This document shows, one piece after another, positions 24,608 through 36,373 of a stretch of 64,000 nt of DNA; the first letter of the stretch is position 1, and every line of letters starts with the position of its first letter. Source of the stretch: Arabidopsis thaliana (lineage: Eukaryota; Streptophyta; Magnoliopsida; Brassicales; Brassicaceae); assembly GCF_000001735.4 (NCBI RefSeq), contig NC_003070.9, forward strand, positions 24,537,971-24,601,970, read 5' to 3'. Made by a program: the position numbers and the translations under genes. The notes below the pieces were generated by a model. The model saw nothing but the letters and a program-made list of their open reading frames with translations. It was not told where the DNA came from and did no database searches.

Positions 24608-27600
24608 TTACTTGAAGCTTTCGTAAGCTTGGATGACAGAAGCCACCGTCCCAACCAGAGTCAAAAGCAAGAGAAGCACGGCGGCTAAAGTAGCTGTGCC
24701 GGTCCACAAGTCGCTGAAGTAAACTTTTCTGAGGGTGGCCCAACACCTCTTTCTTCGAGATTTATAGTGAGCTTTGAGATCTATGGCTATGTCATAGTAT
24801 TGGGAGGTGTATCCTTCGTACACACCAACCTTTAACTTGTTCACCATGTCCACCACCAAGCTTGGCCGACCCATATTGTTCATTACCACCCCTATGTTCC
24901 AGCAACACATGCATATTTTTCATTCATATATGTTAATTAATAGTTAAATGTATTGATTTAGTGATGTTTGTACCTTTTTCGCTGAGTAGCTCGACGTCTC
25001 TGTCGGAAACTATCAGGGCATTTAAGAATTGTATGTAGTGCGAGGTAAAGGGTATTATGCCATGCTGGCACTGCTCAAATGCAATTACATTTCTTAGAAT
25101 CATATCTGTCCTATCATTAGCCCAGAAACTCGGCATCGATAAGCAACCTTTCTTTAACTCCACATGCAATGAAACACCTTCAACCCTCTCTCTGTAGGAG
25201 GAGGCACAACAAATACGTTTCCATCTTATATATATACATGTGACTATGAAAATAGGGATGCAAAAAGTTTAATCATTTATATATGTTTTGTCTTTTGGCC
25301 CAGTTTCTCTTATTTATGTAAAAGTGTAAAAATCTGTTTCATTGCCAACATATGGAGGATAAGTATAAATACATATGTTCCTAGTTACATAACATAAATC
25401 AAATAACAAAATTAGCTCTACGTTTCATACATCCAAAATATTTGATCGCATCTTTTTTATTTAGTATATTCTTTTTTTGGTCATATTACATAGTATATAT
25501 ATAACTATATTGATCATTTATTCAAATATATATTATTTGTAGTATTAGTTTTGTAAACTCAAAATATCTGTCTGCATTCTTTAGCTCTGTAGTATTCATG
25601 TATATACTTTGCTATCTATATCATTATCTTGAATTTCCTAAATAACAGTTAGTTTAGGTTAATTATGATTCTTTTTCATCCGAGGATTATCTCTCTTTAA
25701 CATAACAAAATAGAAAATGTTGCATCTTTTTCATAATATTTTGTTGAATATATTTATAATTTTTTTAAGAAACTGAAATTTTTTGTATACTCATTATAAA
25801 CTTTCGTTTAATAATTTTTTTACTAATGATCGCATGGTTCACCATAATATATTATTTTATAATATGAATCTTAATAAATGTTTATGAGGGTTATGTTGTT
25901 TAATCATATTGTTTGTAAAATATATCTTCATATATTATTAGGAAACAAATTTCTTTTAGAGTTGTCTCAACTTATTATGACTTTTCGGTTGATATCTGTT
26001 TTCACTTTAAAGGTTTTTAAAATCTTTTTCCTAAGTCCCAATGTATATATGTTTCGAGTGGAGATGTACGATTCAAGTGCGGATAAGGTATGGAGCGAGT
26101 TAAATAGTAACAAAATATATACATTTATATAATGTAAATATTTTTTGTTCTATTGAAACTGCATCGTACTGTGTGGTTTCGTCACCATTCGAAGCCATAT
26201 AGTATTTTTAATTGAAGTATTAATTTAGAATTCCACATGAATACTGATCTTATATTTTAAAATTTTAGTGTTTACATGACAACCCACAACTTTTTTCAAC
26301 CATTAGGAATTCTAATACTAAGATTGCGATAAAATTTCAAAAATGTATTTTCTCTATAACTTTTTTTAATCAAAAATACCCTTAAAATATGAAATTTATT
26401 CAAATGTGTGTAATTTTGTAAAAATTATATACAAACTACCTTTATACGTGTGTAAAATCTAAAAAACTATGATCTATCCAAATCTAATTTCTATTGTCAC
26501 ACTTTTTTAAATGATGCTATTTACCTTTTATTTGTTGGTAATTTCGTAAGTTCAGAGTCAGACTTGTCTCGCGTAATCTTTATGTCAAGTTTCTCGTCTT
26601 GTTTTGAGAGATCTAAATAATCGTATGACTGAAAAGAAGAAACGTTCTTGTCAAAACTATTTCAAAGCTTCATACCAAAAATATATATACATATTTCAAA
26701 GCTAGTTTAATAACAATCTATAATCCAAAGATAAAATAAACAATTAGACACATAAAATTCATATAGATGGAGATGAAAAATGATGTTTGTTTTTTTATAA
26801 TTTAACAGAGCATTTGAATGAATTAGTTGGATGAATTATCTGAATATCAAACTCATTTGGATGAACTTATTTGGACCATTTGGATGGAGATAATTCATTC
26901 AAAAATAATAAATGATAAATATACCCTTTTTTACACTCATATATTAAATAATATCAATTTTCTATAGATTTCTTATTTAATATTTTCAAATCACATATTT
27001 GCATCCAAAAAGACTCTAAAATCGTGAAATCACTGTTTATTAATTTCTGTCAAAATCATAAAATTATTTTTCCCCGCCAAAAAAGAAAAATCATTTTTCC
27101 CGCCAAAACTGTAAAATCATTTTTTCTGCCAAAACCATAAAATTATTTTTTCCGTCAAACCGTAAAATCAATTTTTCTCTAAATCATGGTTTCACGCCAA
27201 AATCGCACAATCATATTTTTCGCCAAAGCCACTAAATTGTTTTTTCGTCAACACCGCAAAAACATATTTTCCGGCAAAATCCATAAAATTATATTTCCCG
27301 CCAAAACCAAAAAATTATTTTTTTCCCCACCAAAACTGCAAAACCTTTTTTCCCGCCAAAATTATTTTTTCTTGCCAAAACAGCAAAATATGATATGTTT
27401 GGTATTGATATTTGGTAATGATGTTGGATAATTGTTAAAATGAAAGCATGAATATTTTAGCCATTTTTATTTAGATAAGTATATAGATGAAATATAAAAT
27501 GATCAAGCAAACAAAAATCTATTTAAATGCATTATTTAGATGAACTACCAAAAGATTAAACAAACATCATTCAAATAGATCATCCAAATGGATAATTTAG

Positions 27601-30500
27601 GTGGATCATTGGATGAAAATGCCAAATGAGGAAACAATCAGGGCAAAGTCGTTTTGTTAGACCTAGGCTTTTTTTTGTTTTGTTAAATAAACCTAGGATA
27701 TTTCTAAACTAAATAAATATGTGTATGACAGTGAAAAGCTCAAATAGCAAGGATTTTTAACTCCAAGCAAAAACGAACCAAAGGCTTATCAGAAACGAAG
27801 ATATAGCCGTAATCGAAGATCATTTACCTTGAAATTAACTCCTGCATTTGATAGGTTTTCAGCGTTCCGCAACTCTGTGATAGACCATTTAACGCGATTC
27901 AGTGAGTACTCTCGTGGAGGAATGTAGTCAAGCGATTCTTTATAAACACACCGGTACATGTCTGTCAAATGCATGAAGTTTTTCTTCTCTTCGATCTTTA
28001 GGCCAAAACAGCGCAAGATGAAACTGTCAAGGGTGTGTGAATCCAAATACTTCGTCATACTGAAACTGAACAAGCTATCCAAAATGAAATAGGGAAGCTG
28101 ATTCTCGAGCAAGAGTAAATCATTCATAACGATTGCAAAGTCTAAATTTCTGTCATCTGAATGTATTCGATCAAATCCAGAAAGTCTGATAATTAACTCC
28201 ATAATGAAAATCGAATCCTGAAGGATAAGGTCTACGAATAATTCAGATGGTATCCATTCAGTTGATTCTTCATAGCAATTCCGAATATTTTTTTCTTCGG
28301 TTTGTATGGTTTTCCTCATTTCCTCAATAGTATCTTCCCCGACTCTTTTGGTGAAAGATTCGAAGTACGTCTTCTTTGTGACTTCCATCTTGATATAATC
28401 TTTTTTAAGATGCCTGGTAAAAATAAATCGACATATTAAACTTTAATTATATAAATGATCATATTCCAGTACGCCACTAAACCAAAATTAGGAACAAGTT
28501 GTGAAACTTGGTGTTTTTATCTAAAAAATAATTAACAATGAATAATATGACCGATAATTTGATATAGTTTTCAATATTTGAATTTGCTTTATTTATTTTT
28601 TGATCAAATTATTTTTATCAATGGGTTGTCGATAGGGTTTTATGTTCATATTTATTTATTTTAGTTTTATAACCAAAGGGTGATCTGGGTTTCTACCCTC
28701 CGAGTGAGTAACTGAGTATATCCGTTGAGTCGGCTACTCACTAATTTTTCTGGTGGTTTAAATTATGACACAATTTCAACTGATAAAAGGTTATTTCCCG
28801 GTTAAAAGGAAACTTAGTGCATAATGTTTTAAAGCATAATTGAGAAAACTGAGTTAAGAGTTTATCCTTGTTGCCTTAATTCAAACCAAACTTGAAAGCT
28901 TCGTGCATACTTCAAATCTCCTTTATTCCGAATTCTGCTTAACCGGTTTCAAATCAAATAGTTTTTTTTGTCAAGCAAAAGAAAGAAAAAACATTTAATT
29001 TGAAACGAATTGTGAAGGAGATTTGAAGTATGCATGAGAATCATTTTATTACTAACGTAATTTAGAATGAATGGAATCAACAGACACCGGTAACGATTTG
29101 TTATATGTATATTCCATCCATTTAAATTGAAATGAGGTTTCTAAGAGTAGGTGTGATTCGCGTTCAGGTTATTAGGCCATCTCAACATGATTGTAGTAAT
29201 TAAGGATAAAACGAAAGACATGCATATTGTAGTTTCAAATATTCAACACTTGTCTCCATTAACTTCCGTTTGAAAACTTCTGAAAAAAATATTGGCGGAT
29301 TCTGAAGCTAAACTTCTTCTAAACTTTGTTTTAAAAAAGAAAGACTTCAATAATTAACATTTTTAAAAAAGAATATCCAAAAAATGCGAAAAGAAGTATT
29401 ATGAATACCATAATATTTAGTGACAAAGTTTTTTCTAAGAAATTTAGAAGATTTCCTATATATAAATGACACAAAAATATTTTCTAACAGTTTATAAAAT
29501 ATTATGGTATTTACTTTGTTACGAATTTTATGGTATTTGTTGTAAAGAAAAATATGTGATATCCTTTGGAATATTCCTTAGGAAAACAAAAACAGAAACA
29601 GAAATAACCAAAATATATAATTCGAGGAAGTCCTTTTTTTTTTTTTTGAGCAAAATTCTAGGAAGTATGTATGCTTTATAATTTAATAGATCTGGATTTT
29701 CCAGATCTCAGAAACAGCTTCTCAGATCTGAATATGCTAATTCCCCGAATTTGATCTGAATCCGAAGAAAATAGCGAAACAAAGTATTAAATAGAATATA
29801 ATCTGATTGATTTCATAAACATTTGAGAACATTTTCTAACATATTTTTCATGAACATTATTAAAGATACTCCAAGTTTTTAAAATGAAGTTTATTTTTTG
29901 TGATATTTTCAGGTACTCATCAGTTTATTATATAATATACAGATTTTTTTTTTCGACATATAATATTTAGATATATCTAATACATATATTAAAAAAAATA
30001 TATATATCAAAATGGATCCAACTTATCCGGATCTAGATTCCCGAAAATCTGAGTCCTAACCTGTTTTTTTTTTTTTTACTAACCTGTTTTTGAATTGGAT
30101 CGGATCAAATTCAAATATTAGGTCAAATCGTAATTGAGATGATAGCTGTATTTGTTGATAAATTTTTGAGTTCTTTTACATTTTAATATTATTTTAATAT
30201 ATTATCAAGAAAATATAAGCATTTGCCCAAAAAAAAAAGGAAATCAAGAAAATATTGACGATATTGTACATATATTTATCGTCATATATATTCGTCTGTG
30301 TGTGTAATGTGTTTGACGTACCATGGATTGCTACTTGTTTCAGCGCCGTCCTTAGCAGTTGATTTGAGAGAACGATGAAGTGGGCCAATGACGACCACCT
30401 TGGGTGTATAGGCTTCAGGTTTCACTACTCGCATCCGATTTGGTACTCTATAAATGCAGGGTTCCTGAACTTTTTCATCCAAATCTATATGAACTTCCAT
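24608..30500 (-). CDS. DUF247 family protein
   Basis: Plant-specific DUF247 membrane protein of unknown biochemical role. I read four exons: 30322-30500, 27828-28413, 24974-25187 and 24608-24891, 420 residues. Supporting blocks are the start MEVHIDLDEKVQEPCIYRVP, IGPLHRS, then YFESFTKRV, LLLLENQLPYFIL, SITELRNAENLSNAGVNFK, FEQCQHG, SDRDVELLSEKG and the C-terminal transmembrane helix LAAVLLLLLTLVGTVASVI. Codon phases agree at all joins. The third exon needs an unusual acceptor, the last AG of CAGAGAG at 25188-25189, because the first AG gives a stop. Introns 1 (1.9 kb) and 2 (2.6 kb) are very long for this family and hold repeats. I recognise the locus as At1g65985. Expression and start are inferred. 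Confidence 0.85.
26810..27640. mobile_element. Possible repeat element in DUF247 intron 2
   Basis: Both flanks of the minisatellite contain many copies of ATTTGGATGA / TCATCCAAAT-like words in opposite orientation (26812-26905 and 27535-27630). This gives the segment a fold-back look around its core. No open reading frame or clean target duplication is seen. It is best described as a non-coding repeat unit inserted in the intron. Confidence 0.4.
27047..27390. repeat. Degenerate minisatellite, ~26-bp unit
   Basis: About a dozen units of the form CGCCAAAACCGTAAAATCAT followed by a T run, tandemly arranged with frequent substitutions and small length changes. It sits in intron 2 of the DUF247 gene. 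A + strand frame through it (27186-27431) is simply the repeat in translation. Confidence 0.85.
28904..29034. repeat. 20-bp inverted repeat in DUF247 intron 1
   Basis: 28904-28923 (TGCATACTTCAAATCTCCTT) and 29015-29034 are exact reverse complements. The loop of about 90 bp contains a further weaker pair (TTTCAAAT / ATTTGAAA). Confidence 0.8.
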
Positions 30501-30660
30501 CTTGGATTAGTCCAAGGACTTTTTTCTGTTTTGCACAAACAAATAAAAAGTTGAAGACTCGAGTATAATATATTCTTAGATCTATTTCTAAACCGAGATG
30601 GGTTCTATTTGAAAATTGGTTTCAATTATTATCTTTGTTCACATCATGCATGCTTATAGA

Positions 30661-30667
30661 TAAATAT

Positions 30668-30751
<84 letters not shown>
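30661..30751. repeat. TA microsatellite
   Basis: About 90 bases of nearly pure TA dinucleotide, interrupted by a few AAA triplets (TATAAATATA). It lies just upstream of the DUF247 start. Likely polymorphic in length. Confidence 0.95.
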
Positions 30752-30753
<2 letters not shown>

Positions 30754-31901
30754 ATTAAAGACATAACTATAAGGAAGAAAGCTTACTGGTAATATGGATG
30801 AGCTATGGGAAGAAGATCCGTCTCTTTTAAACCCTTTAACGATTTTTCTTGTTTAGAAAATTTGACAGAGAGGGGGTATTTCAGTATTATGAAAATTTGT
30901 TCGAAGTAGATGATCATATATAAGTCAATGAATAACATGGTACAACTTGTAGTTATAAAAAGAGAGATTTCTTTAAAAGCAGGAAGATGTGTCTTTTAGT
31001 ATTGATAAAAATTTTTGACAGAGAGCGAACCTATAAGTCAATGAATAAAAATATAAAAATAGTACAACTTGTAGTTATAAAAATATATAATACGGAATAC
31101 TTAATAATTCGTATGGGCCTCAAATTTTTAATGGTCCCACTCTGTTAATAACAATGATCTCCAAGTATTAATACAGTAAAACATCTAGAACTCGCAATAA
31201 TTTTTGTTAGAATTCGTCTATAATATTTTTACTTCATTAAAATTTGTTGGTGTTGTCTTCTACACACGATACTTGCTTTCTCACTTGTACTTAATTGTAG
31301 AAAATTAATATTTACAACAAAAAAAAACTTATTTTAATTAGAAATTTTATTTTAAACTAAGAAATTAGACAAATTTTTCTACAAATTAATAAAATATATA
31401 AATCCAGATTTTATTAATTTATAAAAGTTTTTCTGGTTTTTTTTATTAAAACATGAAAATAGTACAACTCATCCTAATTGTTACTTTATGAAAATAGAAT
31501 AAGTCATTGTTGCCATATTTCGCCATGATAATACAAGCCTAGATTAGCTTGGTAAACCTCGACTTAATTTTATGATAAATACAGTTTTGGCAAAAAAAAG
31601 AAAGAATAAACTGCAGAAATATTATTTTTAGTTTTTTACTCGGTAATACATCAACTGAACAGAGGTAAATATTGAATAAAAAAATATAAAGTTGTGCTAA
31701 AGAGGTTATCCAACAAGGTAATCATACCCTTTGTGTTGCGAAAGGAAATGAGAATGTGAACACGACTTTAATGACAATTAATGATGACCATTTTCAATAA
31801 TTTTCTTCATGAGCTAATTAGATAATGAAGTAGTTTTAAGAAAAAAAAAAAAGTAAATGAAGTAGTTGGAACGTAGCTTCCTTACATTAACTCTTCTGGA
31901 C

Positions 31902-31943
<42 letters not shown>

Positions 31944-33110
31944 GGATTCGTGCTCGCAGGCTCACAGCATCAAGTTAATACTTAATACCGTTGACTAGTT
32001 AGAAGAAGAAAAACACCCATCGTGCGTTTTTTTGTGTGTGGCCAGGTCATACTACTATTGCTAAAACATTAGTAATCGATAAATAAGACTATTTACTTAA
32101 CTAATAATAATACTATAATAGATAACCAACCAAAATTATACTTTCATGTTTCTCAATACCCAAGCTTTCAGGCCAGGGTTTAAATTTCGAGCTGAAAAGC
32201 TTTTGTTTCAAACAAAGGATTTCGATTTCGTGTCATTGTTTAGATATCGTGTTGAGATTCACTTCGGGTTTATCTTTCGGGTTGGGCATTAGTTACGAAG
32301 TTGGCTTAATTTAATTTTAAATTTAAAACGCGTTTTAGACTAGATTTAACAAAAACCTCAAAATCTAAACACCAAGCGGTTGCCGATCGATTTTAAAATA
32401 TTGTAGTTCTGGATTGGAAAAGTATGTTTTTTTTGTGTAGTTCCTTAAAGAAGTCTAAGTTTTATGTGGTTGGAACTAGAACCAATATGAAAAACATACG
32501 GAGTACTCATCTTTGTTGTTCGGATTTTATTAAGACCAATATGACCAAAAACAGTCACTGTGGTGCCATTTTTTAGTAGATTAATGGTCCTTTTCAAATG
32601 CTTGAAGTTTGTTAACATTGGAGTCTGCTATTAATGGTCAATTTTGGGAATTGATACCTCAGGTTTAGTGAACTCAAGAATAAGGAAAAATAGTATACTA
32701 CGGTTTCTTTGAACCGTAGCTTCACCATCGGTTTCTCTAACTGTCGCCTTAACCAAAATGAGACTTTGACTACAACATATAGTCCCAAACAATAATCAAA
32801 GATAATTCTCTCTTTTTTCTTTTTTTCAAGATAATTCTCTTCGTGAAAACTCTCTGATGCTTTGTTCAAAAAAGTAGACAACAAGGCTAGAGGACCAAGA
32901 ATGTTTTGGTACCATGACAAAAAACCACAAAATTAAGCAACATCTAACTTTCTATAGTAATAATAATATATAAGCATAACATTTCTTTACAAACACATTT
33001 TAAAATAATCATACATAAATGAAAAAAAAAAAATCAGTCATATCAAATCTGTTGAGAAATTGAGTAGTGGGAGGGTAATTAAAAAATAATAATCACTGCT
33101 TATTCACATT

Positions 33111-33435
33111 TTATGGAGAAGAGAAGAACCAAATCAAATGGTTCCAAGCATGAGTAAGAAACCATAGGAAATGCAAACCATGTATCCAAAGAAGAACAAG
33201 ATTTGCATTTACCCCGATTAGTCGTTCCACGCATACCCGTAGTACAAGCAAAAAGCGCACATTAGCAATCCAGTTGATCCACCACAGACGAGCAATCTCC
33301 ACCACCATATGGTCTTCAGATGATAGTTGGAAAATATGTAAATGCAACTGTGAAATTGACCAGAAGGATGAAGATGATGAAGAGAATGCTACAGGTTGTA
33401 TATAATTTGTACTTAAATCTTTGATCACCCTCCAT
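33111..33435 (-). other. Possible small membrane-protein gene or fragment (unrecognised)
   Basis: An ATG at 33433-33435 opens MEGDQRFKYKLYTTCS followed by a hydrophobic stretch ILFIIFILLVNFTVAF, then a stop. In the adjacent frame a long open reading continues through WWINWIANVRFLLVL to a stop at 33111. A small intron or a frameshift would join the two. I recognise no family, and codon content is dominated by hydrophobic residues. It could equally be chance. Confidence 0.2.
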
Positions 33436-33632
33436 TTCGTAACAATTAAAAAAAAACAAAAAAAATCCTAAAATCTTGTTCATATTGAATAAGAGATGAG
33501 AAGAAACAAATTAATGTTGCTAAAAGAAAACAAAGGACATATAAACTAGACTTTGTCAATTGAAACTAACCAACTCTCGCTTTCTCCTTTTGCCACCTCC
33601 TCTTGATTGATTCGTTTACCATGTAGATCATA

Positions 33633-35501
33633 TCAATGCCTTTTATAATCGCTCTGTTCTTTCGTTTTGCCTCCTTTATGTTGCTTGATTTGCACTACAC
33701 TTGGAACATAAGGGCACACAAGTGGCCAACAGTTTTTGTCTGCCGGTTTTCCAAGCCCCAATTTCCACAAGCATCTAGCCTCTCCATTAATGATGTCAAT
33801 ACTGTCGTGCGTTAGGTCGCCTTTAGTGTCTCTTTCTTTATTAGAAACCACAACAATTTTATTTTCCTCGTCAATGAAGAAAGTCTTTAATGAAAGAATT
33901 TCGTGAAGGTATGGTGTATCCATTGTGAAGAATTTGCTCCACGTCGCATTGTTGACATCAATCTTAGTCGTAATCCATAGCTCAAGCTTATATGCTCGGC
34001 AATTCTGAAATAAAGCAGTGATTTTATCTTCTCTAACCGAAGATAGTGACGCAAACTGTGCACCCCAAGCACTAAATGGCAGAGGTAGAAGCGGTCCAAA
34101 TCTCTCTCTTGTAAAATCAAAACAGATTATATGATCAATGGATCCGTATGCGTGCCGTTCTTTAGCGCCCCAGTAAGTGTTTCCCTTGAGAGAAAGGCCA
34201 CGTTCAGACATTATAAACCAGTGTGGAGACACATCAAGAGTAGTCCATACATCAGAATCAAAATCATAGATTTCATACTGGAGAGGTATGTTTTCGCTGA
34301 AAATGTTGAAATTATCTGTAACCCTCAAGATTTTGGGGCTACGACAAGATCTGTTTTCACTATTATTTCCGTATCCGAGAGCGTACTTCTTCCATCCACT
34401 AACGCAGCAAATCAATCTTGTTTGGATCCACCTTGTTTGCCCCAAATACGGATTCCAAACCACAATCTTAGTATCATCATCTTTCAAGATGCATAACAAT
34501 AAACCCTCACAACAAAAGACTTGAGATATCTTGACCTGTTCTGAATCGTCTAGGCAAGTAAGTTTACCTAGAGTCTCTATGGATGGAATTTCATTGACTG
34601 CAATGCCCATTAAATAAACATTGTAATCCATCATCACTATCATCCGAGTCTGCCTTAGTTCCCTTGTTGCTGCTTCTTCTTTGCCAATGTGCATCTTCGT
34701 AAAGCTCTGGCTTTTGAACATACCGTTCCACCTTTTGCAAGTTAATCGCACTGCTCTCATATATTTCCGAGGAACTCTAGAGATAATTTCCTCTAACAAA
34801 TCCGTTGGAAGATTTGACATCGTCGTCGTCGTCATCTTCATAAGTTGAAACAAGGAACAATCACCACCAGATCCAACATTGACTACAATCACCTTGAGGT
34901 TATCAAGTAACAGAGCAAATCCCCTTGACCTAACACCAAGACCCTTGTCTTTGACTTCAAGCTCAAGTCCCAAAAGTTGTATGTATTCTCCTGACCCATC
35001 TTCTACAAACTTAACATGCTTGTTCTCAGAGCATGCCGTAATCATAAATGGGTCATCCCCTGCAACCAATCAAACCATTGCGTCAATACAATTAAACGTT
35101 TTGATCAGATTTCAGAAGTATACACAAACTCATCATAGAGATCAAAAACATATCAATTCATAGTTACCACTTAAGCAAATGATCTCATCAACACCATTTG
35201 ATTTGAGCTCCTCTGCTTTCTCAATGAATCCATTCACATGGTTCATGCTAACCTCATAACAAGAAAACACAATTCTCAAATCCAAAACCCACATCTTATA
35301 AAAATAATTTTAAGGATAAATCAGAAAACGTTTTGAAACTTTGTACCTGCATGTAGGAGGGAAAGCACCGGGGACACCAAAGAGTATGACTTTCTTACCG
35401 GCGGCGAGAGAGTGAACGGAGACAGTCTGAAGTTGATCATCGTCATCGAAGAAAGAGATACTTCCGTCAGGTACAAAATCTCCGACATCAATTGGAGCCA
35501 T
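33633..35501 (-). CDS. Peroxiredoxin-like / F-box (FBA) chimeric protein
   Basis: Three exons (35347-35501, 35168-35247, 33633-35059) give 553 residues. Residues 1 to about 145 match TPX1/TPX2 with the same exon phases. About ten residues later an F-box begins (NLPTDLLEEIISRVPRKYMRAVRLTCKRWN), followed by an F-box-associated (FBA) domain with WNPYLGQTRWI, YEIYDFDSDVWTTLD and GLSLKGNTYWGA. F-box proteins are substrate receptors of SCF ubiquitin ligases. The peroxiredoxin half keeps Cys51 and the second Cys, but the catalytic Thr is Pro (PGAFPPTC), the Arg is Gly (RSRGFAL), and the TrpGlyLys region is shortened. It is therefore unlikely to be an active peroxidase. The last about 17 Prx residues are replaced by the F-box segment. 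Known to me as At1g65990, annotated as peroxiredoxin-related. Confidence 0.9.
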
Positions 35502-35617
35502 GAGGCTGAGAAGCAAAGAGATTTGAAGAGTTTTGGACTTTGAGGGAAAATGAAATTAGCCAATTAGGGCTTGAGAGTATTTTCTATGAATATATTATTA
35601 TGTAAAAATATAAAATC

Positions 35618-35662
<45 letters not shown>

Positions 35663-36373
35663 AAATCTTTCAAGAAATAAAATCAATTTGATTTTAGTCT
35701 TCTTTAGAAAACCTTATTAATTTTGTAGTAATTTTAATGAAATTTTCTAAAATATTTGATGGTAATTTAATTATTTTTGGGAGGGGTGGAGAATTTAAAT
35801 ATGCTGTTTTTGAAATATATTTAATAAATTGTAAAAAAGAAATATGCTGTTTTTGAAATATATTTTATATATTCATCAAATTTGATAATACACTTCATCT
35901 TATTGTTGGCTTGCAACAGATGACAACTAATTAAACAAAGAACAGATAAGCTTCTTTTTTTATAAATTTAAAGAAAAGAAATTTTCAATTAATGGTAGTA
36001 TATATTTGTAATTGAAAGTTTCTTTTAATTTTAGTTGTCATTTAAATGTATCTAGGATTTATGATTTATGATTTATGTTTTTTTAAAACTAAGAATATTT
36101 TAATACCTTTTTTTTTTTTTTTGGCAACTAATTAGTAGAAGATTAAACTCTAAAAAAAATTCTAACAGAAAAATTAAAACTTACGAATCATTATCTATCT
36201 ATATAAGAATTAAAAAAAGAGTTTAACAAATCGTGCGTTTGGATAATCAGAAGAATCATTATCTATCTATATAAGAATCATTATCTATCTATATATAAAG
36301 CAGTTATATACTTTTCTTTCTTCAACCGTTTTATAGACTCTATTGATCTCCCGGAACTTTCTGTTACCTTCCC
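35502..36373. other. Intergenic region with TA tract and DUF577 promoter
   Basis: Contains the chimera leader, a TA microsatellite at about 35621-35655, and AT-rich filler. Upstream of the DUF577 gene, the words AATCATTATCTATCTATATAAGAAT and close variants occur about three times at 36186-36295. A TATA box (TATATATAA, 36289-36297) lies about 80 bases before the ATG. Confidence 0.6.

Larger units (their letters stand above)
30501..33632. other. Intergenic region between DUF247 gene and Prx/F-box chimera
   Basis: Three kilobases of mostly AT-rich DNA. It holds a long TA microsatellite (30661-30751), a second TA tract (31908-31942) and no gene with family support. The sequences TAAGTCAATGAATAA and GTACAACTTGTAGTTATAAA recur near 30922-30960 and 31033-31080, a short direct repeat. 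A possible small membrane-protein frame near 33111-33435 is listed separately. Confidence 0.55.

Noticed and set aside
27047-27390. Regularly spaced repeats reminiscent of a CRISPR array
   Set aside because: Units are contiguous without unique spacers, degenerate, and in a plant intron.
27186-27431. 81-residue frame with repeated FFxKxxK pattern
   Set aside because: It is the minisatellite translated; the periodicity is in the DNA.
30661-30751. TA tract as replication origin or matrix attachment site
   Set aside because: A simple microsatellite explains it; no supporting motif.
32612-32920. 102-residue minus-strand frame
   Set aside because: No recognisable domain, no splice partners, composition like the surrounding DNA.
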